NCBI GenBank assembly: GCA_963573305.1
Contig: OY754329.1
Span: 146,207,266-146,271,265, forward strand
Reading direction: 5' to 3'
Origin: Pyrrhosoma nymphula
Taxonomy: Eukaryota; Arthropoda; Insecta; Odonata; Coenagrionidae
Length of the DNA: 64,000 bases
In this document: piece by piece, positions 30,660 through 43,680 of the stretch
Layout: each line of letters begins with the position of its first letter
How positions within the stretch are numbered: position 1 is the first letter of the stretch
Position numbers and translations under genes: made by a program
Notes under the pieces: generated by a model
Seen by the model: only the letters and a program-made list of their open reading frames with translations
Databases searched by the model: none
What the model was told of the DNA's origin: nothing

Positions 30660-31172
30660 AAAAAAATTCTATATACTACCCTGCGAGCCACCTGTAAATC
30701 ACCGCAGAGGCATGTGGCAGGGGGTGTTAGGACACCAGCCATGGAAAGGAGGGTAAGGAAAAGGAGGGAGGAGTGGAAAGAGGTAAATAATATTTTTTTA
30801 TTTATTCCCATTTTTTGACCTATTAACTTCATACAAGATCTATTTAAGCATTTGGGGAGACGACTTGCAACTGAGTTTATTTGCGCTTTAAGCGCCCAGA
30901 TGGATTGTTTTGGGTTATTGGCACCTAATTGGAGGAAATGTGGAGAGAAACCCGACGTCGGCATTAGCCTGCTGTTGACATGAGGACCACAGTTGAACTC
31001 TCCTCTGACGTACAGAGTATTTTACTTAAGAGTTCACCATGTGACAGTGTAGGGATCAGGATTTCACTGATAAATTTCCACCTGCGCTGGGATTCGAACC
31101 CGGACCCTCTGAATAGTAAGTCTACTCCAGGAAACAAGCAGTGCTACCACTCTTGCTACCACACCACGTTCT
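30660..31172 (-). mobile_element. tRNA-derived SINE, family B, with LINE-shared 3' tail
   Basis: The minus-strand head has an A-box-like TGGTAGCAAGAGTGG and a B box GGGTTCGAATCC (about 31080-31100). A body of about 330 bp follows, then a 3' tail (30760-30660) reading gctggtgtcctaacaccccc, the same tail as the LINE at 16727-17405. In translation both tails give AGVLTPPATC. Confidence 0.8.
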
Positions 31173-31189
31173 CACTCTTGCCCACATAT

Positions 31190-33870
31190 AATAACACTAC
31201 TTCTTTTTTCTCCTTATTGTTAGGATTTTCGATGCTCCCCTACAGTAACTCCGCTAGATTGCCGGGGAGGCACTCCACCATGGCACATCCCTCGGCCAAG
31301 GCCTTCCCGGAAAATCTCAACAGGGAATCTCCCATCAAGCGCACTGAAGGACGAGAATCGCCCCTGCCCCACTTGCGCCTTTCACTCCACCCCTCCATGA
31401 GCTTAGCACCTTCATATTCCCCTCCCCGGCTCTTCCTCCTTTGTTTACCAGCTGGACCGTTTGAGGCTTTCTTTTAGGTGGTCAGGAAGGGGGGTAGTGA
31501 CAGACCCCTCATCAAAAGACAAGGTGTTTACCTTTCCAGGCGCTATCGGCAAGACAATGAAACCTTCGGATGCACTGTTCGTTTCCTCCCCGACTTGACC
31601 CTTAAGGGATGCATTTTGCCGATGCAAGTTTTAACTGTCTGCAGTTATTTATGGGTTTCATTTTATTATAGTTGCTGAGTCAGCTTTCAACTAGTTTGAT
31701 TTTGTATCTCCATCTATTAAACATACCTACTCTATGTCACTATGTGCATGTTTACGACTGAAATTCAATTGTCAAAGATATATTTGTTTAAGTTTTCGGG
31801 CATTAGTGTTGTTTTTCTTTTTCCATATCATCTTGTATATTATTTGTATTTTAGTTTTTTTATGCACGCTGTTTGCTTATTTGCCTGCAAGTACCTACCT
31901 TAAAATGAAATGAAAGTAAGTATCAAATATGGGACTGTATAACGTTCATAACTTGATATTAATATGCATATATTCTAACCTGATTTGAAAAATAAGCAAT
32001 GGTGGAATTCAAATGACAATTATTGAGGTTTAACTAAAGCACGATCACCGCAGCAAAGTGAATACAAGCGTCATCAAATTAACTAACCACCATTCGACGT
32101 GTGGTGCGAAACTAAACGCGCGAACATGAAGCACATGGTCCCACCGGTGCGAAACTTAAATAGACTATTTACCTGAGCATGCAACTCGCCTTGAATGAAG
32201 CGCCGCCACAACGTTTCTGCAGTGCTATTTCAGAGCGCGCTGCTGAAACTTACTACAGCTGCGCATATATAATGCATGCCTGCAACAGGCCACTGATGCG
32301 CTACCAACGCATGTTCGCGAAGCCACACATATTAATATAGAATCATATTGTTAATTATGTGCATATAATGAGTAACAGAAATGCGTTTGTCCGTATCCAT
32401 CCGTTCAAACGCACCGCGCGCCAGCGGAAAAGTCACATGGTCTAGTGCTGGAACAACCTTCTCCTCGCCGGGCAGGTTACGAGTTATACGCAGTCTACTT
32501 GCCCCCTCTCCTCATTTTACCTCTGTGGGGGTGTCAGGCATGGGTCAGTAGCGCATCCGAAGCGGCTGCAGCTTTGCGCTGCTGATGCGCAGTTCGGCAG
32601 CATTTTGCGTTCACAGCAAAGCTGATGTATGCAGCTACATCATGAAAAAAATACGAGGGCTAAGGCCATTCTTTTGCTTGGTGGCCTCATGTGTACTCGT
32701 ACTTAAAATGAAATGTTTGGCTACTCCTCCGTCATTCATAATATATTGGGAAATTGTACATGATCTTTTGCCATTTGATGTATCACTGCAGATCAGCATC
32801 TTCAAGACTTCATGGTTGTTTCAACAAAAGTATTGTTGTCATAGGCATATGTTGATGGTGCTTCTATGCTTGACTTTTTAGATTCGTAAAGAGCTGTTTG
32901 GAACTGCACCAGGATTACCAGGTTTGTTGTTATTGTGGCCGCCATCTGTTTTTGGGCAGGTCACAAGATGTAGACATGTAAAAAAATACAAGGAATCACT
33001 CAACATGATCAGCTTAGAAACTCATTTCTGAAATCCATGAGGCATATTTTATTAATTAAATGACTGAAATACATTGCAATGAAATTATAATTTAAAAGTC
33101 TTTTCACCTCTTCGATTGTGTATTTGTATTCAGGTTGTTCCTTTTCCTAGAAAAGCTTCAGAGCCTTTTATGCTGCCTATTATGTAATATCTGAGAGAAT
33201 TTACATTCGATTTAGTATGCAACAACAGCTCAATGTTTTGTGAGGGGATACTACTGAGCATACCAATTAATGGGATACATTTTTAATAATGAGCAGACTT
33301 TTCTAACGATGATTTACATTTTCTGCTATTAGAACCCTAGACTATGTTATGGCCACCAAACCTAGGCTTATTGACCTGAAAGCTATAATTTCATCTTTCA
33401 CATAAAATGAGAGATGCATCAGCTCTACGTTTTGACTCATGATACCATTTCGCAGGAAGACCATCCCACATCGAAACTTAGGTTGTGTATACAACTTCTA
33501 AATTTCACGTTGAACAACAAATGCATTGCCTTCCTTTCAATTTGTACAGAGATAAACAGTTACGCTGGAGGCAATGAATGGCAGGGATTTCACTGCAGAG
33601 TCGTTTTCTCAAGTGTGGGTGGATAAAATTAAACATGGATAGAAAGAAGGCATCCACCGGCAAACAATGCACTTCCTCCTCCTTAATGCTCAGTCTAAAC
33701 TGGTGGTAGAGAGGCCAAAAGAGAAGCTCTTATGGGATGGTGGGTGCATATCATGGGGAATTGTTTAACAAGATGTGCTTGACTCAGCATCCAGCCCCGG
33801 AAATGATGCATCCCAAGACTCATATTTATGAGTCCTCTACCCTGAAAGGGTTTCCTGCCCACTACTGAAT
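31190..33870. other. No gene recognised
   Basis: Open frames at 30980-31477 and 31478-31678 are unassigned. 32080-32620 is CpG-richer (gcaccgcgcgcc). No family signature is found. Confidence 0.4.
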
Positions 33871-34312
33871 GAAGAAGCACCTTTACAGTATGAAATTGAT
33901 GAAACATTGAGTTTTAAATGTCACAGAGAGGATTCTGCCTACTGTGTGAACACTTAGCAAACACCAGGACTCAAGTTTGCAGGCTGGTATAATAGTCCCA
34001 GAACCCAAAAACATGAGGTATTTATATGTATTAACCATTGGAGACATTATGGTATTTGGCTAAGTTTATAGGTCTCCGGAGTGCACCTTTACAGTATGAA
34101 GAAGCACCTTTACAGTATGAAATTGATGAAACATTGAGTTTTAAATGTCACAGAGAGGATTCTGCCAACTGTGTGAACACTTAGCAAACACCAGGACTCA
34201 AGTTTGCAGGCTGGTATAATAGTCCCAGAACCCAAAAACATGAGGTATTTATATGTATTAACCATTGGAGACATTATGGTATTTGGCTAAGTTTATAGGT
34301 CTCCGGAGTGGT
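33871..34312 (+). repeat. Near-identical tandem duplication, 227-bp period
   Basis: The block from gaagaagcacctttacagta to taggtctccggagtg occurs at 33871-34085 and again at 34098-34312; I see one base difference (ctgcctactg against ctgccaactg). Confidence 0.95.
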
Positions 34313-34450
34313 GTATGCCTACAGTTTGTGCCACCTGGGGTGGTCTGCTATTTGCTGTCCTTCCTTTGGGAAATACATAATAAAATCCAAACCTACTTAG
34401 ACGCAAATTGAAAATTAAATTTCAGAAAAAATGATTCTATAACAACTTAC

Positions 34451-34540
34451 AGAGGTAAGTATTGACGGATCCATCGGGAAAAAGCCACATGCAGTGAAAG
34501 TCACCCTCTTCTGAAGGAGTTGAGTGGAGAACAGCTCAAG
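34451..34540 (-). CDS. Gustatory receptor penultimate exon (TACGFF motif)
   Basis: Exactly 30 codons between a TTTTTTACAG acceptor and a GTAAGT donor, phase 0 at both ends. It encodes FSTQLLQKRVTFTACGFFP, the conserved GR segment before the last helix. It lies about 9 kb downstream of the GR candidate exon 2 on the same strand, so it could belong to that gene or to another copy. I could not find the expected last exon with a TYhhhhhQF signature between here and about 24 kb. Confidence 0.7.
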
Positions 34541-34821
34541 CTGTAAAAAATGAGACAAATTACTTTTAAGTTTCCTATTTCTCATAGAATGAAAACTTGA
34601 GCTATACATTATTTAATCAATGGAACTTTCAAGCAACATGGATAAGCCGGATTAACTCCTATGTCAATAACCATTTTAACCAAGTTTAGTCAATTACCGG
34701 ACACCCTATCGCCTCCAAAGAAGTCAAAGACTGGTTTTGTTGGCCAAATAGTATGAAATTAAGAAATTTGTGTATTTATCAATATGGTAACAGACATGGG
34801 ACATTTATACATCTTTGAATT

Positions 34822-34975
34822 AAGATGGCTACGTGGCTAACACACTCGCCGGAAATTGGGAGATCCGGGTTTGAATCCCGGTCAAGTCAAATGATGTTTT
34901 CATGGCGAATTTCACCCTCTTTGGTGTATTACTTGAATATACATATGTATATTGGGAGGAATCCAAAATAAGCAC
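34822..34975 (+). mobile_element. tRNA-derived SINE, family A, copy 2
   Basis: B box GGGTTTGAATCC within gagatccgggtttgaatccc; the body matches the copy at 26.4-26.5 kb through tttggtgtat, then diverges. Confidence 0.85.
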
Positions 34976-35029
34976 CAGCAAACTAGACTCAAAATTATCA
35001 TCGCGAAACGGACAAATACTTTTAACTAG

Positions 35030-35285
35030 GGCTGGGCGGTGCAGGAAATACTGAACCGGTTCTCGGTTCGGAAAAAACCGTTTGCGACGGCGGTGAATCG
35101 GTTCAATAGATCGCACCGTTTTTTTCTACTGCACCGGTTTATTTTTACTTCACCGGTTTTTTCTTCTGCACCGGTTTTTTCTTCTGAACCGGTGTTTTCT
35201 ACTGAACCGGTGTTTTCTACTGAACCGGTGTTTTCAACTGAACCAGACGGAATCCCCGCCTTCCACCCCTGGCCACGCCGCCCAT
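35030..35285 (+). repeat. Accggt-rich minisatellite in a possible MITE
   Basis: A unit of about 21 bp (gaaccggtgttttctact and variants) repeats roughly six times between 35105 and 35242, translating to a TEPVFS repeat on the plus strand. Flanks gggctgggcggtgc and gccgcccatg resemble terminal repeats of short DNA elements. Confidence 0.7.
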
Positions 35286-35289
35286 GAAT

Positions 35290-38200
35290 ATAGGTATAGA
35301 CTCCTTAATAGGTATATTTAAGGTCTATGATCGCCACAACCGACGACAAACAAGTGAAGGACATCCAGCGGTCACAGCAACTGCATGCTTAAGATTGCGA
35401 TAATAACAGCAGCACTCATTTCTCCCATGAAGAAGCTCACTGCAACGCGAGAGAAACGTCGAGCCGAATATGCTCCCAACGCAAGTAACATTCGAAAGTC
35501 ACATAAGAATTTATCAACGGCTGCGAAAGCCTGCACTCCAGACTATAAAATTATGTCCACTCTTTGTACTGGTTGCAGTTATTGGCCAATATCATTAATA
35601 CTTAAGAAAGTCGTGGTACATTAAGAGAACATTTTAAATTTAGTTTTTTTTCCTATCCCTAGTTCATTTTTTTCGTAAGGAGAATTTTACCTCGTTCGGA
35701 TTTAGCTATGCACTTGAGAAATGGCCATTTCTTACCTCCTTTTCCGAGCGCTTATCCCACGTTGAATGCGCCAATGCCTGTGTCACGAGTTCTCCACTGC
35801 GTTCAGCCTTCAACCAAAGAGTAAATGTGATCCATTCATGGAAAAAGAAAGGGTTCAATGAGAATTTGTGGAAAAATTAATACAACTTTAACGCGAATCA
35901 TTATAAAAACTGACTCCTCAAAACCCAGGTATAGTCACAAACAATAACATTCCAAGAGCAATGTTTTCGATTTTATATATTTTGAATGTAATAAGCGGTC
36001 ATTATCCATTTCTTAGTTCATCAGTGTCCGGGACTGGGACGAGGGACCATGAAAAATAGCCATTCTGGTGTCACAAATGATAATGGAAATGGCAAGTACC
36101 TAATTCAATGACAAACAATAAGTTTTCCGACTAATCCGAAGAGAATTCAAGGATGGCCTTTTTTCAGAACTGACTCCGACTCGAAAATTGAAAGTTACGT
36201 TAATATCCCCGTAAGAGTTAGGGAAAATGGAATAGGGTGCTTTCGTCCGTCCAAGATAATATCAAAGTTGACAGTTAAAAATGAAACCAATCATTAAACG
36301 CGTTCAATGCCGTATGGGAAAGCGAATCACGTGACCGAAGAATCCAAGATGGAGGTCTTTGTTTACATCATATGATCATGAAAAAAATGTTTACTCTTCA
36401 TTACTTCCTAAGCCAAATCATTATGCGAGGTGCTACCCAAAAATTCCTGAAATTCGTACGCCGCGTGTGAGCGAGTGCTAATGCGTCAAAACGCCGCCAG
36501 TTGCCACTTTATACATCTTTTATATATAATAGACCTATATCTCCTGAAAGAAGAAAAACATAATTACATAATAAAAAAGCGGTCATGAAGAGGAATCATA
36601 AAGACATCTTTTATGTATTAGTGAGCCGAGTGGCTTCATTCTTGGTGGACGTGTTTATTATTTGTGAGATATTTTTCAATGTTGAGAGTTGCTTTCTTTG
36701 CGATTTCGCGATGACGGGTGTGAGAAAGATGGATATGTGCCTGCTTAAAGTTTAGCTTAAAAATAGGGAAAATCTTTGCAGAAATACATCAATTGTCGAA
36801 AGAATTTGGAGACAATACTTCAAGCCAGACCCAAACCTTTCTTACATTTGCTTAAATTTAAAAATAGAATTTGAATATGGCTCTATTGAGACTAGGGACA
36901 AATCTCGCTCAAACTACCTTAACCAATACCAATAAGAACCTTATTAACACTTTATCAAATGTTAATGTAAAATGTTCGTTTTTATATTTTTTATATGCTC
37001 GATCACACTTACACGGCAAATAGTCGTTCTCGGCCAAATAATTCCCGCCTGTTAGTCATGGTTAAATACAATGGATGTATGCATCAAACAAGATAGGAAA
37101 TTTTCGTAACATCTCATCTCGCTAATGCCCTTTCAAACATTTATACCTTATCGAGCGATGGCGTCGATCAAGACTGGGCGATCGAGTAAAATTATAAATG
37201 CCTTTCGGCGGATTGCTTTCTCTGAAACGATTTCCGTATAGTACGTAACCTCAAGAGACCTGCCACAATGATAATGGGGCGACACATAGCCACCCTACTC
37301 TTTACTTGAATATTTTATTTATTCCAAATTTTATTTCTAACGTTTTTTTATTTTCTCTCTTACAATTAGCTAAATAAAAATATTTTTGAAGGGTTCAGCT
37401 CAGGTGTGTAAGAAGGGATTTTGATTCCGGATGAGGTTCCGATTATAAGAGAATGAAACTATTTATGTTGCTTTCAATTTCGTTGAGAAAAACTGAAATG
37501 GAATATTCCACTCAACTAAAAACCTTCTCGTAAGAAAGTAGCGTGTCAAATATCGATCAGGGGTGCGGGTTCGAATCCCGCCAGGGTAGAATTCTAATTA
37601 CTTGCTATATTGAATGTAAATGAACGCGTCGTCACCTTTAATTCTCAATCTGTAAAATTATGACCTAATATTTGTTGCTATCATCAGCATCATGGTTTAG
37701 TGTTCAATACTCGTGACTTAGTTGGCCGAGGTTACGCCTAGGACGTCGAATTCCGCACTTCTTTTGCAAATGGCTTTGCATGTTTGTAATGCTGTATTTC
37801 CGTTAGATGAAGAGATGCGAAGCTTTTCGCAAAATAAAACACGCTGCAATGGCAGATTAATAAATAATGATTAAAGAAGTACATGACGTTTTAGGCGAGG
37901 TATATATAAAAAGATGAATCACAATGCATATTAGAGAGGATAGAGATAGAAATCCCACCGTCGAGTATTAATTGGGCTGCCCTTAGACGAAGATAGAATA
38001 TTGAGCTCTGAATAATAGTTCCGTGTATTAAATTCATATTACCAATAGTTTTTTTATAAATTACCTATTATAGTTTTTTAAGTTTGAGTACTTCAACTAT
38101 GCAAATTCGGAATAATCGAACAATATGTTATTTTAAGTTAAACGGAAACGATAAGCGAAGAAATTGAAAAATATTTTACACTCATTAAGTAAAATAAGCC

Positions 38201-38420
38201 TCAATTAAATGCACAGTAATGAAAGCTACCGATGAGTAATTGAAATAACGGAATCAATTCGCTGTACAAACCACAGGGGATTAGACCTCTATTAGTGAGC
38301 AGATACAAAGGTTTTGAAGGGGAAACCCACGATAACGAAAATTTAAACTCTAAGTTGAGAGATTAACACAAAAGAAACAAGAAACTGAGTAAAACGCCAC
38401 TTTTAAAAATCGAATTAGGT
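35290..38420. other. No gene recognised
   Basis: A tRNA B-box-like gcgggttcgaatcccgc at 37567-37583 has no convincing partner A box. Otherwise there are only AT-rich short frames. Confidence 0.45.
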
Positions 38421-38433
38421 TTGTTATGAAAAT

Positions 38434-38535
38434 ATTAGCAATGAAAATACTTTGTGACTTCCACAGTTTATTTATCAGTTTATATATCATCACATAAATA
38501 AACTGTGGAAGTCACAAAGTATTTTCATTGCTAAT
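38434..38535. repeat. Perfect 42-bp inverted repeat with 18-bp loop
   Basis: 38434-38475 and 38494-38535 are exact complements (arm begins attagcaatgaaaatacttt). ttgttatgaaaa occurs on both sides (38421-38432, 38580-38591), possibly a target duplication. Confidence 0.95.
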
Positions 38536-38914
38536 ATGGAGCCCTTCCACCACGTCATAGCTTCTAGTTTCAATTTAATTTGTTATGAAAAGACAGAAGA
38601 AAGAACTATTATCATACGATAGTCATTCCTTGAGCTAATGGGACACTTCGGGATTCACGTTTCCAGGAAATATTGAGCAATGACGAAGAGAATAACTGAC
38701 GAGCACCTGACATTTTGCTTAACTTGTAGCCATATGCTACGCTGCGGAGGCCGTCTGCATAGGCTAGTAAAGTAAAGGCTAGGCTAAAGGCTAGTAAAAC
38801 GTTGCAACTAGAAGAATTACACATACGAGAACTTCTACATACTCGGACATGACTATGTAAATCATCCCTCCGACCGGTCTTGGGTTGAATGAGGTTTAAC
38901 ACACCTTTTCAATA

Positions 38915-38950
38915 AGACTATGCTTCGCGTCAGAAAAACGTCTTCGTCAG
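38915..38950 (-). ncRNA. Degenerate hammerhead-like core
   Basis: Minus strand: CTGACGA, a short region, then GACGC-GAAGC. The GAAAC box is altered. Confidence 0.25.
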
Positions 38951-40140
38951 AAAAACACAAGCCGGTATAGTGATTGCGACCTGTGGTCATCCCTTACCCT
39001 TTCATTACTTCTGGCGTCATCCATCCATTTTGGTGTTCTTGTATGATTAGTGTACGTGTTTCTGTACTAAATGAAGTCGGCGATCGACATTAATAACGTC
39101 GAGAACCACTAAGTTAAGTCATGTGTATCACCTCAGTGTTGAGTGGTGTGCCATATAGTTGAGTTGATCCCTCGCGTGGGTAAATCTCTCCACAGCCTCC
39201 CTTTTTAAACCCGTTCTTCAAGAAAGGTAAATCCTTACGGATATCTGAGTCATTAACTTTAATAAATGATACCGTGCGGCATAACCCAGGGTCCTCAAAC
39301 TTTTGATAACGCTGACTCCTTTCGAGAACATCTCGACCCGTCAAATATAATATACAGTAATTTTAATAGGAGAAGCAAAAAACGACGCTTTTATGATTTT
39401 TTAAATTTTCATTTAACACAGTGTTCATTATTTAGCTAAAAGTCGTGTTTTAAAATGAAATAAAAGTAGCTAACAGGCGATCTGACATGAATTGCAAATA
39501 ATGTTCGACATACATATATTGAGTAGTCAATATATATATACATGTATACATAGTAGTCAAATGACAACGTTAGTTGTGTAGTAAGTGTCGCGCCAGAATA
39601 TAAGATAGTTCAATAATATGTAGCAATCTGTTATACATGTGATTTTTTATAAAATTTATGAGTGAAAAGAGCAGCAAAATCAAATAAACTGATACTACTG
39701 AAATAGTTATTCACATTGGTTTCCAATAAACATTCACACACCTGTCCTCCTAATTAGTCCGCGGTGACTGGCAAAACTTAATACTCGAGTAACGTCATGT
39801 AACGGTGTGTAGTTCTGCTTGTTTGAACTAATATTTCTACATCAACTTGGTTCTATCTTTTTTTACTCCGAAGTAGGCAATTTTTTTCTTCAGAGGACTT
39901 GCGTGTCAGCAGGTAAAATAATGCAGAACATTTTGAATGGTATATTTAACATTTCGATGCAAAACAGTGTTTATGTCCGTCGGAACCGTCAGAAAAGATG
40001 AAACGGAAAACGATGCGACCGGAAAAAGATCATGAAAATCCGTTGGTAAGAGCCTAAATTCCCTATATTTCCACTATCTCGGGAAAAATTGGAAGAATTT
40101 CACAAAAATATAACATTCAGACAACCCATAGACCTCCAGA
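38951..40140. other. No gene recognised
   Basis: AT-rich with short unassigned frames. Confidence 0.4.
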
Positions 40141-40668
40141 GAGAATTCGAGATCGGCCCGTTAGAGTAAAGGACAACCTCGGCCTCAGAGTGCCTGGAGT
40201 GTATAGCATCCCTTGTGAGTGTGGCCTCGCCTACATTGGAGAGACTTCACGTACGGTGGAAACCAGAATTAAGGAACACAAGAGGCATATAAGACTATTT
40301 CAACCCGAAAAATCGGCCTTGGCAGAGCATAGTCTCGATTATGCGCACTCCACCAATTTTCACGGTGCCAAAATCCTCTGCCGTTCAAATTGATACTGGG
40401 ATCGTTTAACGAAAAAGGCTATCGAGATAAGTTTGGAGGAGAAGAAACTAAATCGAGATACTGGGCAGTACATCAGCCAAATATGGAGACCGCTACTCAC
40501 AATCAGTAATATTAAACGGTCGCGGATACAATTCAAATCGCCTTGAACGAGCCGGTCAACAATGGGTTTTTCAACCGCCCTTGGCCAGCTATAAAAAACC
40601 CGGGATGGACCAAACTCGGAAATCAGTCTTAGCCCTGAAGTTACTCGTCGAAACATTGGCCTTTAAAA
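40140..40668 (+). mobile_element. Penelope-like element fragment, GIY-YIG domain
   Basis: The frame reads KDNLGLRVPGVYSIPCECG, then LAYIGETSRTVETRIKEHK and ALAEHSLDYAH, the CxC-linked GIY-YIG endonuclease of arthropod Penelope elements. A stop at 40391-40393 interrupts it; the same frame resumes with KKAIEISLEEKKLNRDTGQ. A decayed hammerhead-like ctgaag...gaaacattggc lies at 40635-40660. The RT domain is absent. Confidence 0.88.
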
Positions 40669-40999
40669 GCCTTACCCAGTGCCAAACCCGAGAAGTTTTT
40701 AGGAGTGTTTATGTTAGTTACCGTGGAGAAGGGCTACTGTAAAAGGAATTATTTATAAATTAATGGAAGAGCAAATAACATCAAAAACATTTAATTGCAG
40801 AGAAGTTGCGGAAGAATTGAATTTCCTCCCTCTAAATCAACATTTACCCGTATAAATATGGCGGCCCTTGAAATATTTTCATGATTTAACATTTGACCGT
40901 AAGTACATGGTATAGACACGTGCCTTCGATACACATTCTATTTTAAATACGATGTCATGTTATCGGTTGAGAGACCGTTGGGAAAACGGTGGCTTCTCT

Positions 41000-41860
41000 A
41001 TTTTCCTACTTATTGATCATTCACCAACGACTTTCCCGTGGTAGCGTTGCAACAGCGCTGTTGTTAATAACTTTGCTTACGCAACTCATGATTAGTCCAC
41101 AACATGATTAGTCCAATACTCTGGCAAAGTTATCCCCTGCGTAAGTTTAGTTTGAATGCACTTCTAAAGAAACGCTATAATGAATCATAACTAACGATAG
41201 GAGCAATAAATAAATAAAGAGTAATAAAATAAATTTAAAAAATAAAATCAGTTAAGATAATATGAGATCACTTATTCTGTTGGTGATGGATACTCATCGA
41301 CTGACCATAGAAACCAATGTAAACTCATGTTTTTCGCACCATTTGCTATGGACGGCTCACGAATATTTTCTTGTTTCGGGAATATCTCATTTTTGCATGT
41401 AGTTTTCAATTTAATTAACATCATTGCTCACAAAATGAGCCATTTCATTCATTCATCGCAAGTTATTGCCTAGGGAAAAATACTCGGCGGCTGGGGAAAG
41501 TAAAAATAAAATATCCAGTCTTCAATAAGTTAAATGTTCCTGTGAAATAGTATCTAATGGGTACCAACAGAACCGCTCATCCACCCGATACATATATTTA
41601 GAGGCAACATTTACGGCGGCTTCCCGTAGCCTACCGAATGAAAAAAGATCAAAAATTGTGACACTAAATTATTCACGGTATCATGTCGAGGAACGTCTTT
41701 GAATGTGTGTGGAGTATTTCAAAGGCGATCAACAAACCGAATGGTTCGATAATCCCAATTTGTGTCCGTTTACTTTGATATACATCACTGTCGAAATACC
41801 CATCTCTTTCATACTATGTAAACATCGATCATATTAATGGCCCTCCTCAGTGTTGAATTG
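41000..41860 (-). pseudogene. Third gustatory receptor relic lacking exon 1
   Basis: 41560-41700 matches the 5' flank of the intact GR at 46090-46170 (shared aggcaacatttacggcggct). 41160-41330 matches GR intron 1 at 43880-43970 (shared accatagaaac). 41000-41060 is a weak match to GR candidate exon 2. Only about 210 bp separate the flank and intron matches, so exon 1, about 900 bp, is missing. This is inferred from shared flanks, not from coding sequence. Confidence 0.5.
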
Positions 41861-41869
41861 TGAAATTTT

Positions 41870-42910
41870 AATGCACATGGGTGAAAATGCTTCGACTATT
41901 ATGTCAGAGCTGGCATTCGCAACATACTTTCCACAGTTTGGCCCTACCTTGATTGCACCATGAAGGTTTTAAAACCATACCGACGCGACGATGGGATTGT
42001 AACAAAAGTCGAGATACCTGAGTTTTTGAGGTGCTCCATCCTTTTAACAGAAAAACTAAATTTAATACGTTATAATGCACTTGAAATCTTGTTTATTTCT
42101 GTTTACAGATGCACAACAAATATTTTGTCACCTTAGCTGTGCCTTTAATAAATTCTACGTATTTTTAAAAGTCTTGACTTTGGGCGCGTAAAAATTGATT
42201 ATCTATATTTGAGCACTTGGTATTCTGTTAATGTTCACCCGGTTAATTTGCGATTTCCTTTAAAAATCAAAAAAGTATGATTGAGAATAAAATTTCCATG
42301 GTTAATGAGGCTTCAAAAGAATACATATGCAACATTTTTCACTTTTGTGCCAGATTGCATCTACTTACGAGTTAGGGTAATGCAAACTTTCTGTACACTC
42401 GTCATTTAATGAAAATGAACCCTCTCCGTGAGAAGTATTTCCACAGAAACTTACATCGGTTCTTAGAAAGCATTTATCCATCATTTACAATTAAGGAAAT
42501 TAATTTTTACTAGCCTTTCAATTCCTTATTATCTTTAATTACGATCTAAGCAGTACTCAACGTCTCAGAGTATGAGACTCTCATACCAATCCCATGATTT
42601 TTAAAATAACTAAGGACATGGAACGCAGTGACGCTTCCGCGGTTTGAAGTAATAGTTTAAATACTCCGCACAAAATAATTAGTCACCAGTGTTACAATGG
42701 GAGTTTCCCATTCAATGTGTTGACGTCAGCGTATATCAACGATGAATTCAACGATGTGCGCTGGCGAATCTTTCCGTATTCTACCGGTAGATGGAATTCT
42801 GTACGTTCACGATAGTCACTAAGGAGCCTGAGACAGGCTCCTTAATGGACTTAGGCTAACTTACAGGCTCCCTTAATAGTCACGATCAAATGTTTTGCGT
42901 TCAGTCACTG
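41870..42910. other. No gene recognised
   Basis: Beyond the GR relic; no terminal GR exon or element is identified. Confidence 0.4.
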
Positions 42911-42919
42911 AAGTCGTTC

Positions 42920-43190
42920 AAGATAGGCCTTAAAAAGTTTAAGCTTTTTACCGTAGACCAATTAAAAACTTAGCATCATCCATGTTTGATGCCTTTACTG
43001 AATACCTACAGAAAAACAACAATTGTGGATGCCATTTTCTAAGTTTTTTTGTTCTTTAGCGCACATTAACTCCTGTTTCCGTCTGTTTTGAAATTCGCTG
43101 TCTAGTACGCAGGGTCTGAAATCAATGGAAATCATGTGCGCTATTGCGTTGTGAAGTGAGCAGCGCACTAGAGCTAATGAAAAGCGCCCT
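42920..43190 (+). repeat. Dispersed repeat, copy of 3800-4190
   Basis: Shorter copy of the left-edge repeat, located beyond the GR candidate exon 2. Confidence 0.6.
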
Positions 43191-43680
43191 TTATGTGGAC
43201 TTAGTAGTTTTTTATGGTTGTTTTTATTGTGTTAGTGGTGGTGAGACTTAGAGACTTAGAGGTTCATCTCCATTTTGTAGGCGGTTATAGTCTTCCTCAA
43301 TTGGTGGTGAAACGCAGTTTTCAATCTCTATGCAGGAACTTTTCTCGCTCTCTTTGTTTAATAGTTTTGGACTTTTTGTAGACATACTTTGTCTCGGCAA
43401 CTATCGGCGTATGATTCGGGATCCCTCATCTGTACTTAGCGATTGAACTGAAATTTATCTGCCTGATGGATGCCTTCGTTATTGCCATTGCCCATTCCAA
43501 ATCCTGCGATTTTGTTCTTCCTGGAATCTCTAATTGCAATCTCAGTGCTGTAGCACAAATGAAAATGAAACAATAGTAGGTAACATTCGGATCAGATAAT
43601 AGATGATCAGATAGCAATTCTGCAGGCTACAACTGCTCAGTCACGCCTGAGGAGATTTTTTTCACATTTAGTGCACTTAC

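Noticed and set aside
31190..31680. LTR or gene with 165-codon frame
   Set aside because: No TG..CA ends, target duplication or protein signature can be defined.
33775..33860. Second copy of the 53.8-kb piggyBac-like MITE
   Set aside because: Only short scattered words are shared and no terminal repeats are seen.
37560..37595. tRNA gene
   Set aside because: A good B box (gggttcgaatccc) but no A box, anticodon arm or acceptor stem at the right distance.
38434..38535. microRNA precursor
   Set aside because: Arms are perfectly paired over 42 bp with no bulges, more like a transposon or hairpin-RNA structure; no expression evidence.
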